Below are positions 1 through 7,590 of a DNA stretch of 64,000 bases, one piece after another. The DNA comes from Cryomorphaceae bacterium (GTDB lineage: Bacteria; Bacteroidota; Bacteroidia; Flavobacteriales; ECT2AJA-044): positions 1,674,001-1,738,000 of the forward strand of contig CP059070.1 in NCBI GenBank assembly GCA_017798125.1, written 5' to 3'. Numbering within the stretch: position 1 is the first letter of the stretch; every line of letters begins with the position of its first letter. A model generated the notes under the pieces. That model saw only the letters and a list, made by a program, of their open reading frames with translations, was not told the origin of the DNA and made no database searches. The translations under genes were made by a program, and so were the position numbers.

Positions 1-20
1 GGGTTGTGTACCTTGAGGGC

Positions 21-1727
21 ATGAATAGACTTTTTAGCCTTTTGATGAGCTTGGTCGCGCTCACGGCGTGGGCTCAACCAGAAAATCGCTACTTGGACAA
101 TCGTACCTATGAGCACGATGAGCTCATTGAAGAATATCGCGCCTTAGAGCAGGCCTATGAAGAGGCCGATTTGATCGAATATGGTCCAACAGATGTGGGA
201 CGCCCTCTGCACCTTTTCGTTATGAACAAGGCCAAAGTCTTTGATCCTCTGCGTATTGAAAAGCAGAGCACCATCCTCATCCTCAATGGTATCCATCCCG
301 GGGAGAGTTGCGGCATTGATGCTTCACTCAAATGGGCCTATGACATGCTTTCTTCAGGTTCTCTACCTCCACACGTAGTCATCGCTATAGTGCCAGTCTA
401 CAACATTGGAGGGGCTTTAAACCGCAGACCCCAGACAAGAGCCAATCAGAACGGACCCGTAGGTCAGGGATTTCGCGGGAATGCGAGAAACCTTGATCTG
501 AATCGGGACTTCATAAAGGCGGATGCCCTCAATACGCAGAGCTTATATGCCATTTTTCAGGATTGGGATCCCGATGTCTTTGTAGATACGCACACGACCG
601 ATGGTGCGGACTTCCCGTATAACTTAACCTTGATTGGCACTCAGCCCGATGCCCTGGGCCCCATCATGGGACAATATATGCGCCAAATCTTTGAACCCGC
701 GCTGTATATGGAAATGAGTCTTCAAGGAGAAGAAATTACCCCTTATGTCAATGTTTTTGGAGCGGATCCTTTTCAAGGTTGGAACCGCTTTTTCGAGTCG
801 CCTCGTTACAGCACGGGTTTCGCGGGGTTACATCACACCTTTTCCTTCGTAACCGAAGCTCATATGCTCAAGCCTTATTCAGATCGGGTAGAGGCAACCT
901 ACACTTTTCTATCCACCATCACCCAGTACCTCGAAGTTCATCGCTATCAGATTGAATCCCTGCGATCAGCGAGTAGAGACCAGAGTCTTCAAGCCACTTC
1001 TTGGCCCGTAGCCTGGGCCTTGGATACGACCAGGATGACGCGACTTTCCTTTAAGGGCTACCCGGCGAAAATGGTGCCCATGGAAGCGGTAGAAGGGGAG
1101 AAGATCGTGTTTGATCAGACACAGGTGGTCAAAAGAAATGTGGACTACTATGAGTGGTATAAGCCCACCGTGGAAGTCCAGATTCCCGATTACTACATTG
1201 TGCCTCAAGCCTGGCGCGAAATCATCGATCGACTTCAGTGGAACGGGGTGCAGATGGAGCGCCTTAGAGCGGACAGCATTGCTGGGGTAGAAGTGACCTA
1301 TATTACTAGTTTTGAAAATGCCCGTGGCCCTTATGAAGGGCACTATAGTCATGGTGATTCAGTGGGCGTCCTCAGGGAATCGGATACCGTTCGATTGTAC
1401 AAGGGCGATTATTTAATCCCGACCAATCAAAAGGCCCGGAGGTTCATTGTAGAAACGCTCGAGCCAGAAGCGACCGATAGCTATTTTCGGTGGGGCTTTT
1501 TTGACAGTGCTTTGCAACAGAAAGAATGGTATAGCTCGTATATTTTTGACACGACTGCCGTTCGAATGCTCGTTGAAGATCCTGCACTCCAAGAGGAGTT
1601 TGAGCGCGCCAAACTTGAAGATCCCAACTTGGCCAGCAGCGGAAGATTTCAGATGTACTGGCTGTATCAACACAGTGAACTCTTTGAACGGAGCAATCGA
1701 TATCCGATCTATCGATCTTTTAAATAA
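21..1727 (+). CDS. Secreted M14-family zinc carboxypeptidase
   Basis: Predicted to trim C-terminal residues from peptides outside the cytoplasm, 568 aa. Residues 1-19 look like a signal peptide ending in AWAQ. HPGE at 92-95 gives the first two zinc ligands (HxxE), His191 in VDTHTTDG the third, RNLDLNRDF at 156-164 is the family substrate-carboxylate segment, and Glu279 in FVTEAH is the expected general base, so the enzyme looks active. The C-terminal 250 residues are a non-catalytic extension I cannot assign. I chose the ATG at 21 because it opens directly on the signal peptide; an in-frame GTG at 6 would add five residues. It is followed after 33 bp by an unknown gene on the same strand. Substrate unknown. 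Confidence 0.88.
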   Translation: MNRLFSLLMSLVALTAWAQPENRYLDNRTYEHDELIEEYRALEQAYEEADLIEYGPTDVGRPLHLFVMNKAKVFDPLRIEKQSTILILNGIHPGESCGIDASLKWAYDMLSSGSLPPHVVIAIVPVYNIGGALNRRPQTRANQNGPVGQGFRGNARNLDLNRDFIKADALNTQSLYAIFQDWDPDVFVDTHTTDGADFPYNLTLIGTQPDALGPIMGQYMRQIFEPALYMEMSLQGEEITPYVNVFGADPFQGWNRFFESPRYSTGFAGLHHTFSFVTEAHMLKPYSDRVEATYTFLSTITQYLEVHRYQIESLRSASRDQSLQATSWPVAWALDTTRMTRLSFKGYPAKMVPMEAVEGEKIVFDQTQVVKRNVDYYEWYKPTVEVQIPDYYIVPQAWREIIDRLQWNGVQMERLRADSIAGVEVTYITSFENARGPYEGHYSHGDSVGVLRESDTVRLYKGDYLIPTNQKARRFIVETLEPEATDSYFRWGFFDSALQQKEWYSSYIFDTTAVRMLVEDPALQEEFERAKLEDPNLASSGRFQMYWLYQHSELFERSNRYPIYRSFK

Positions 1728-1760
1728 TCAACTATTTGGCTTGAGTCCGGTTCTAATGGT

Positions 1761-2339
1761 ATGAAGTGGACTTGGAATTTAAAGACCGTTTTTCTGAGCT
1801 GGTTGGGCATCATGGTGGTCGTTTTGGCTTTCACCATGCCCGAGTCGAGGCCCATCGACTTGGAAGAGGTGAGTTTTCATACCACCGAGAGTTCTGAAAT
1901 GTACTTCAAGAATGTTCGTTCCTATTTCTACGAAGTTTGGGATGATCCCAAAAGCGGCTTTGTCCACTACCGCATTAAGTCGCGAAATCAGAATCCAGCG
2001 GTTCCTTCCATCAACTTTCTCATTCTCCACAATTGGCGTTTTGACGAGGCCTATGTCATGTTAGAGCCCAACGAGGCGCTGAGTAGCGCCCAGGGACTAT
2101 CCCTGTCCGTGGTCACGTCGAGTGATAGCCTTTCATTTGCGCTTGGTGACTTCACCAATTACGAACACTGGATGACCTCGGGACGCATCTACATGGCCCT
2201 TAGGGAAGACGACTCGCGATTCTGGTTATCGGATTCTGAAGGCAATCGAAAAGTCGCTCTTTATCTGGACGGAGAAGAGCGAAAAAGTCTGAAAAAAACC
2301 CTCAGAGACTACTACAAACTCGTCGGGAAGATCTATTAA
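1761..2339 (+). CDS. Conserved hypothetical membrane-anchored protein
   Basis: A 192-aa protein I do not recognise. One hydrophobic helix at about residues 7-25 (FLSWLGIMVVVLAF) anchors it or is an uncleaved signal, and the remainder is polar and aromatic, as expected for a periplasmic or extracytoplasmic domain. There is no lipobox, no cysteine pair and no obvious catalytic motif. It starts 33 bp after the M14 peptidase on the same strand and may be cotranscribed with it. The following 90 bp lead into the rhodopsin gene, which appears to be a separate unit. Confidence 0.7.
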   Translation: MKWTWNLKTVFLSWLGIMVVVLAFTMPESRPIDLEEVSFHTTESSEMYFKNVRSYFYEVWDDPKSGFVHYRIKSRNQNPAVPSINFLILHNWRFDEAYVMLEPNEALSSAQGLSLSVVTSSDSLSFALGDFTNYEHWMTSGRIYMALREDDSRFWLSDSEGNRKVALYLDGEERKSLKKTLRDYYKLVGKIY

Positions 2340-2429
2340 TACTGATATTATAGAAGTTTCAAAAACAATTGGAACATTCTGTGAAAAAGTGCGTTAGTGG
2401 AGTATTGCTAACCAAAAAAATCAGTTGCT

Positions 2430-3167
2430 ATGAATTTATTAGACATTGTAGCCATTCCCAAAGATGATCCAGTAGCGTTTACATTCTTTACTGGATACAT
2501 GGCCATGCTGGCCGCTTCCGTATTCTTCTTCTTCGAGCGTGGAAGAGTGGATGGCAAATGGAAACTCTCCTTGTTGGTGTCCGGTTTGATTACCGGTATC
2601 GCAGCGGTACATTACTACTACATGCGCGATTACTACATGGCCACAGGGGAGAATCCAACTGCCTTGCGCTACATTGACTGGACACTCACAGTGCCCTTGA
2701 TGTGTGTCGAATTCTATTTGTTAACGAAGGCGGCCGGAGCCACCAAAAGCTTGATGTGGAAACTCATCGGAGCATCTGTTTGGATGTTGGTCACCGGATA
2801 CTACGGTGAGGCCTTTACCGATGGTTCTACGGGACACAGCGTATTGTGGGGTGCATTGTCCACCTTGGGATACCTCTATGTCTTGTACACAGCTTGGTTC
2901 GGTGAAGTAGCCAAATTAGCCGAGAATGGAGATGCTGTCGTGAAACGCGGTGTGCGCACCTTGGCTTGGTTTGTCCTTGTAGGATGGGCAATCTACCCTA
3001 TTGGATACATGTGTATGCCAGGAGGATGGCTTAACACCGGTTTAGGATGGACTTCTGAGAATGTAGACCTGTTCTACAATATCGCAGACGCCATTAACAA
3101 AATTGGATTCGGATTGGTCGTGTACGGAATTGCGACTTCATCCAGCAACGAAACAGCTACAGCGTAA
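2430..3167 (+). CDS. Proteorhodopsin, light-driven proton pump
   Basis: Seven-helix retinal protein of 245 aa that pumps protons out of the cell in light. Helix C carries RYIDW with Arg80, Asp83 (acceptor), Thr87 and Glu94 (donor), the DTE signature of proton pumps. Met91 sits at the spectral tuning position (105 in the gammaproteobacterial protein) and predicts green absorption. His61 partners Asp83 in helix B. Lys224 in helix G is the retinal Schiff-base lysine, with Asp220 as counter-ion. Gly141 (LWGALST, helix E) lies where bacteriorhodopsin has Trp138 and xanthorhodopsin Gly156, so the retinal pocket may be open to a carotenoid antenna. There is no cleavable signal peptide, as usual in flavobacteria. 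A strong terminator follows and carotenoid genes lie next door; no retinal synthase (blh) is in the window. Confidence 0.98.
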   Translation: MNLLDIVAIPKDDPVAFTFFTGYMAMLAASVFFFFERGRVDGKWKLSLLVSGLITGIAAVHYYYMRDYYMATGENPTALRYIDWTLTVPLMCVEFYLLTKAAGATKSLMWKLIGASVWMLVTGYYGEAFTDGSTGHSVLWGALSTLGYLYVLYTAWFGEVAKLAENGDAVVKRGVRTLAWFVLVGWAIYPIGYMCMPGGWLNTGLGWTSENVDLFYNIADAINKIGFGLVVYGIATSSSNETATA

Positions 3168-3194
3168 TCAGTTCATACCCGAGTAACCTGTTGC

Positions 3195-3225
3195 AAAGCC
3201 GTCCTCATCGAGGACGGCTTTTTTT
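3195..3225 (+). terminator. Rho-independent terminator after proteorhodopsin
   Basis: Perfect 12-bp inverted repeat (AAAGCCGTCCTC, loop ATC, GAGGACGGCTTT) running into a T tract. It separates the rhodopsin transcript from the carotenoid genes. Confidence 0.93.
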
Positions 3226-3266
3226 ATGGAACCCTAGGCCGTGAAATGCGTTACCTTGCCAAAGCC

Positions 3267-4769
3267 ATGAAGAACCCGCCCAAAAAAGCCCTCATTGTGG
3301 GCGCCGGAATCGCTGGAATCGCCACGTCTATCCGACTGCGGAAGCTCGGATACGAAGTAGATGTGCTGGAAGCCAACGATTATCCAGGTGGAAAGCTTAC
3401 GGCTTTTGACCAAGACGGTTTTCGGTTCGATGCGGGGCCTTCGCTCTTTACCTTGCCCTATCTCGTCGATGAACTCTTCGAATTGTGTGACGAGAATCCT
3501 CGCGATCACTTCAACTACCACGGAAAAGAGGTTGCCTGCCACTATTTCTGGGAAGACGGCACCTTTTTACCGGCATGGACGGATCGCTCTCGGTTTGCAC
3601 ATGAAGTAGAAGAGCGGTTGGAAGTGCCTGCGGCACGATTGTCTCGCCACCTTGAACACGCCCAGACCTTGTGGGACAGCACCAGTACGCTTTTTATGGA
3701 GCGCAGCTTGCATCGGCTCGAGACCTATTTAAGTCGGGAAACGCTGAAGGCCATGGTCAATCTGCACCGCTTGAACCTGTTGACCACCATGCACAAGGCC
3801 AACGAACGAGCCTTAAAGCACCCCAAGCTCACCCAGCTTTTTGACCGATACGCGACCTACAATGGTTCCAGTCCCTATTTGGCACCAGGGGTCATGAACA
3901 TCATACCCCACCTCGAGCATCACTTGGGTACGTATTATCCCGAGGGAGGCATGCACGAAATCACCATGTCCTTGGTTCGCTTAGCTGAGCGAATAGGAGT
4001 GCGTTTCACGTACCAATGCCCAGTGGAGCGTATCCGTGTGGAAAAGGATATGGCCGTTGGGGTAGAGGTAGCATCGGCCCGTGAGGGCCAGAAATTTATT
4101 CCCGCGGATGTAGTGGTCAGCAACATGGACGTGGTGCCTACCTATAGAAGGCTCATGCCCGAGCAAAAGGCCCCGGAGAAGACCTTGGCGCAACCGCGGA
4201 GCAGCAGCGCGCTGATTTGGTATTGGGGCATTAATCGGAGCTTTCCAGGCTTGGATTTACACAACATATTCTTCAGTGAGGATTACCAGACGGAATTTGA
4301 CTATATCTTCGAAAAAGGCAAGGTCTTTGAGGATCCTACGGTGTATGTAAACATCAGCAGTAAGGAAGATCCGAAAGACGCCCCAGAGGGAATGGAAAAT
4401 TGGTTCGTCATGGTGAATGTGCCCGGGAATACCGGTCAAGACTGGGACATGCTCATTGGGCAAACCCGGAATGCCGTTCTGAAGAAATTGAGCCGCATGT
4501 TGGGCGAAGATATCGAGTCGTTGATTACCAGTGAGTCTGTGCTTGATCCGATCAGTATTGAATCGAAAACAAGTTCGTATCAAGGTTCGCTGTACGGAGC
4601 TGCTTCGAATAATTCCATGGCCGCTTTTTTAAGGCATCCGAATTTTCATCGACGCATAAACGGGCTCTATTTCGCGGGAGGTAGCGCTCATCCCGGTGGG
4701 GGAATACCCCTGTGTTTATTGTCTGCAAGGATCACCGCTGATCTGGTTGAAAAAATTGAACGTCCATGA
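3267..4769 (+). CDS. crtD: CrtD-type carotenoid desaturase (1-hydroxycarotenoid 3,4-desaturase), FAD-dependent
   Basis: FAD-dependent oxidoreductase of the CrtI/CrtD family, about 500 aa. The N-terminus has the dinucleotide-binding motif VGAGIAGIA followed by EANDYPGGK, and the C-terminus has the family FAD motif (YFAGGSAHPGGG near 475-486). The segment FRFDAGPSLFTLP resembles flavobacterial CrtD rather than CrtI, whose equivalent reads FDMGPSWYWMP, and the next gene is cruF, its usual pathway partner. Together they would hydrate one psi end of gamma-carotene and add the 3,4 double bond, towards myxol or saproxanthin. I prefer the ATG at 3267, just before the nucleotide-binding fold; an ATG at 3246 would add seven residues. 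Phytoene desaturation itself must be encoded elsewhere if this is CrtD. Confidence 0.85.
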   Translation: MKNPPKKALIVGAGIAGIATSIRLRKLGYEVDVLEANDYPGGKLTAFDQDGFRFDAGPSLFTLPYLVDELFELCDENPRDHFNYHGKEVACHYFWEDGTFLPAWTDRSRFAHEVEERLEVPAARLSRHLEHAQTLWDSTSTLFMERSLHRLETYLSRETLKAMVNLHRLNLLTTMHKANERALKHPKLTQLFDRYATYNGSSPYLAPGVMNIIPHLEHHLGTYYPEGGMHEITMSLVRLAERIGVRFTYQCPVERIRVEKDMAVGVEVASAREGQKFIPADVVVSNMDVVPTYRRLMPEQKAPEKTLAQPRSSSALIWYWGINRSFPGLDLHNIFFSEDYQTEFDYIFEKGKVFEDPTVYVNISSKEDPKDAPEGMENWFVMVNVPGNTGQDWDMLIGQTRNAVLKKLSRMLGEDIESLITSESVLDPISIESKTSSYQGSLYGAASNNSMAAFLRHPNFHRRINGLYFAGGSAHPGGGIPLCLLSARITADLVEKIERP

Positions 4770-5395
4770 CCGTAAAGGCCAAGCGCTCCATAATTGTCCT
4801 CATCATCCTCCACGTTGTGGGAATTCTCGGTATGCTCAGTCCGCTGAAGCACTGGTTTGTCGCATTGACGCCGGTGAACCTGCTCATCACGGCGGGCTTG
4901 CTTCTTTGGAATCACCGCGAATTCCGGTTGAGTACCGCGTGGATGCTCTTGTTGGCTTATTTTGTTGGTTTGGGGGTCGAAATCATCGGAGTAGCTACTG
5001 GCGCCATATTCGGGGAGTACAAGTACGGTATTGTGCTCGGTCCAAAACTGGCCGGTGCGCCTATGGTTATCGGGGTCAACTGGGTCATTTTGCTCTTCGC
5101 ATCCGGAGAGCTGGCCCGATGGATGTTTCGCTGGGTGGGTTGGCGTATGATTGCCGGAGCCTTCAGCATGGTACTCCTCGATATTCTCATTGAACCCGTG
5201 GCTATTTCCCTGGAATGGTGGGCGTGGACCCGCGGAGTGCCACCACTTATGAACTATGTCGGCTGGTTCCTCGTTTCGCTTTCATTGCATGCCGTATATG
5301 CTTGGACACTGCGCGATCAGCGCAATGATATTGGCTCAGCGGTATTCGCCATTCTCTTTGGCTTTTTCGTATTGCTTAATATTGCGTTGGTATGA
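4766..5395 (+). CDS. cruF: CruF-like carotenoid 1,2-hydratase (DUF422 membrane protein)
   Basis: Polytopic membrane protein, 209 aa, with about six or seven hydrophobic helices, of the DUF422 carotenoid biosynthesis family. CruF adds water across the 1,2 double bond of an acyclic carotenoid end. Family-like features are the GVEIIGVATGAIFGEYKYG segment near 70-88 and LLDILIEPVA near 140. Its ATG overlaps the crtD stop by 4 bp (ATGA), as do the next two junctions, so the four carotenoid genes are probably translationally coupled. The pairing with crtD supports a monocyclic 1-hydroxy product. Confidence 0.83.
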   Translation: MTVKAKRSIIVLIILHVVGILGMLSPLKHWFVALTPVNLLITAGLLLWNHREFRLSTAWMLLLAYFVGLGVEIIGVATGAIFGEYKYGIVLGPKLAGAPMVIGVNWVILLFASGELARWMFRWVGWRMIAGAFSMVLLDILIEPVAISLEWWAWTRGVPPLMNYVGWFLVSLSLHAVYAWTLRDQRNDIGSAVFAILFGFFVLLNIALV

Positions 5396-5868
5396 CCACG
5401 GCTCTCTACATCTTGATTTTTCTCGCCACCTTCTTTGGAATGGAGTTCATGGCGTGGTTCACGCATAAGTATGTCATGCACGGCCCGCTTTGGGTACTGC
5501 ACAAGGACCACCACCAACACGAACCAGGATTCTTTGAGAAGAATGATGCCTTCTTCCTCATTTTTGCCGTGCCCAGTTGGCTCGGAATTATGCTGGGACT
5601 GATGTATCAGCAGTATTGGGCAGTTTACATGGGCGCGGGTATCGCGGCCTATGGATTCACGTATTTCATGGTACACGATGTGTTTATTCACCAGCGATTC
5701 AAGTGGCTACGCCGATCGGATCATCCGTATTGGCGCGCCATCCGCAAAGCGCATAAAGTACACCACAAGCACCTCAATAAGGAGCATGGCGAATGCTTTG
5801 GCATGCTGGTGGTTCCCATTAAGTACTACCGCGAAGCGTTTCGCTACGTCCAAGCACAAAAGAAATGA
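5392..5868 (+). CDS. crtZ: Beta-carotene 3-hydroxylase CrtZ
   Basis: Membrane di-iron hydroxylase of the fatty-acid hydroxylase superfamily, 158 aa, which puts 3-hydroxyl groups on beta-ionone rings (beta-carotene to zeaxanthin, or the ring of myxol-type carotenoids). The histidine clusters are visible: HKYVMH near 24-29, HKDHH near 37-41, HDVFIHQ near 90 and HKVHHKH near 121-127. Four hydrophobic segments surround them. The start overlaps the cruF stop as ATGA. Its product is the class of hydroxylated carotenoid reported to serve fenestrated proton-pumping rhodopsins, which makes its position beside the rhodopsin notable. Confidence 0.93.
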   Translation: MTTALYILIFLATFFGMEFMAWFTHKYVMHGPLWVLHKDHHQHEPGFFEKNDAFFLIFAVPSWLGIMLGLMYQQYWAVYMGAGIAAYGFTYFMVHDVFIHQRFKWLRRSDHPYWRAIRKAHKVHHKHLNKEHGECFGMLVVPIKYYREAFRYVQAQKK

Positions 5869-6554
5869 ACGAGCACTATTACTATCTGCTCATCAATCTT
5901 TTCACCATTAGTGTGCCTTTGATTCGGAGCTTTGAGCCCCGCATCCACTATGCCGGCAGTTTTAAAGAGCTCTTCGCGGGAATTGGCATCACAGGTACCA
6001 TCTTCATCGTATGGGACGCCATCTTCACCGCTCGCGGCGTTTGGGGTTTCAATCCGCGCTACTTAAGCGGAATCGAGGCCTTTGGATTGCCCCTAGGAGA
6101 GTGGCTCTTCTTTGTGACCGTGCCTTTTTCGTGCGTGTTCATCTACCGCGTTCTCAATTACTTTTTTCCGGCTGACCCTGCGGGTCGATGGTCGCGTTCC
6201 CTGACCCAGTTCCTCATCTTCTTCTCGCTGGCCTTGGCTCTTTCCAATACCGATAAGGCCTACACCTTTTGGACCTTTCTGCTCTTGGGGCTGACCCTCG
6301 GTGCCTTATACTACTATGGTGCAACGCACTTGGCATATTTCTACAGGGCCTACGCCGTGATCTTGATTCCCTTTCTCATCGTTAACGGGATTCTGACCGG
6401 AACCGGTATAGAAGAGCAAATTGTTTGGTACAACGACGCTGAAAACTTGGGTCTGCGCATTGGGACCATTCCAGTGGAGGATACCTTTTACGGCATGCTC
6501 CTGATCCTCGGTGTGGTCACCATCTACGAATACCGATTGCGGGCTCGTTCCTGA
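5865..6554 (+). CDS. crtYcd: Lycopene beta-cyclase, fused CrtYc-CrtYd type
   Basis: Integral membrane cyclase of 229 aa with six or seven helices, made of two tandem CrtYc/CrtYd-like halves; each half is about 100 residues. It closes psi ends of lycopene into beta rings. Conserved segments include FKELFAGIGITGTIFIVWD in the first half (near 25-45), a PLGEWLFF helix, and PVEDTFYG near 205 in the second. This fused form is typical of Bacteroidota. It is the last gene of the coupled chain crtD-cruF-crtZ-crtYcd (ATGA overlap with crtZ). crtB, crtI and blh are not in the window. Confidence 0.9.
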   Translation: MNEHYYYLLINLFTISVPLIRSFEPRIHYAGSFKELFAGIGITGTIFIVWDAIFTARGVWGFNPRYLSGIEAFGLPLGEWLFFVTVPFSCVFIYRVLNYFFPADPAGRWSRSLTQFLIFFSLALALSNTDKAYTFWTFLLLGLTLGALYYYGATHLAYFYRAYAVILIPFLIVNGILTGTGIEEQIVWYNDAENLGLRIGTIPVEDTFYGMLLILGVVTIYEYRLRARS

Positions 6555-6622
6555 GCTTTTGGCTTTTCCTTAACAGCACCAGCACCCCGTATTTTCTAAC
6601 TTGTTGTTTCAAATCCACAACT

Positions 6623-7579
6623 ATGCGTTTTGCTCTCCTCTTTGTCGTCCTATTCTCAGCGGCTGGTCTAGTTGCTCAAGTATCTGAGTCCAGGATCGAT
6701 CCCATTCCCGGTGATAGCCTGATTGTCTTGGCTCCTGGGATTGAGATTCCGGCCGTAAACCCAGGATACGTACTCTGGTTGCCTGAAGATAGATCCGTAA
6801 CCGGAATGGTCGTCTTTACGCGTCCACGACGGGCGAATGAACCGACAGATGATTTCATTTCCTATGCTACGGAAAATGATTTGGCTGTACTCTATGCGCA
6901 TACCCATAATCGATTGGAGTTTCTCTTTGATGACGCGGCGATGGACATGCTCTTGGGTTATATCGCGGAGGTTTGCCGACTCTATGACGTTCCGCGCGAT
7001 CAGCTGCTTTATTGCGGTATGTCCTTGGAAGGCACCCGAGCACTTAAACTTGCGATACGGGGAGCTGAATTGAACGGGGAACTTCATATCGGGCCGCAGG
7101 CCATAGCCATCTGCGATGCCCCGCTCGATTTTGTTCGTTTCCATCGCGAGGCTACATCCGCTAGAGATCGAAGTATTTCAGAAGTAGCCGCCAATGAAGG
7201 GCGCTGGGTGTCCGCGCATCTCGAAGAAAAACTCGGCGACCCGGTTGAGGATCGCGAAGCGTATGTGGATTATTCTCCATACTGCCATGCCGCCTACGGG
7301 GGCCCTCATTTGACCGTTTTTAAAGACATTGCTGTGCGCGCCTACACGGAACCCGATGTGCTTTGGTGGATGGAGACTCGGGGAAAAGACTACTATGGCA
7401 TGAACGCCGTTGATGCGGCTGGTTTGATCAATGAGCTTCATTATCTGGACAATGAATCCGCTGAACTCATTTTAACCGAGGACAAAGGATATCTTCCTGA
7501 TGGTTCCCGACATCCGCACAGCTGGAGTATCGTGGATGAAGAGGAACTCATAGATTGGTTTTTATACCTTTCGGAGTAA
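6623..7579 (+). CDS. Secreted alpha/beta-hydrolase-like protein of unknown function
   Basis: A 318-aa exported protein with a signal peptide (about residues 1-19, ending GLVAQ). The middle holds YCGMSLEG near 132-139, which fits a GxSxxG nucleophile elbow of an alpha/beta hydrolase, and the preceding region alternates strands and helices as in that fold. Late Asp and His residues (for example DGSRHPHSW near the C-terminus) could complete a triad. I do not recognise the subfamily, so substrate and activity are unknown. It sits between the carotenoid operon and an outer membrane barrel gene whose start lies 12 bp downstream; the two are probably cotranscribed. Confidence 0.75.
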   Translation: MRFALLFVVLFSAAGLVAQVSESRIDPIPGDSLIVLAPGIEIPAVNPGYVLWLPEDRSVTGMVVFTRPRRANEPTDDFISYATENDLAVLYAHTHNRLEFLFDDAAMDMLLGYIAEVCRLYDVPRDQLLYCGMSLEGTRALKLAIRGAELNGELHIGPQAIAICDAPLDFVRFHREATSARDRSISEVAANEGRWVSAHLEEKLGDPVEDREAYVDYSPYCHAAYGGPHLTVFKDIAVRAYTEPDVLWWMETRGKDYYGMNAVDAAGLINELHYLDNESAELILTEDKGYLPDGSRHPHSWSIVDEEELIDWFLYLSE

Positions 7580-7590
7580 ACTCCGGCCGT

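Noticed and set aside
2341-2429. Consensus promoter for proteorhodopsin
   Set aside because: No TAnnTTTG match; TTG at about 2369 has no -7 partner at proper distance, so I do not call it.
3246-3266. Upstream ATG for crtD
   Set aside because: Adds seven residues before MKNPPKKALIVG, unlike the usual N-terminus of the family; kept only as an alternative.
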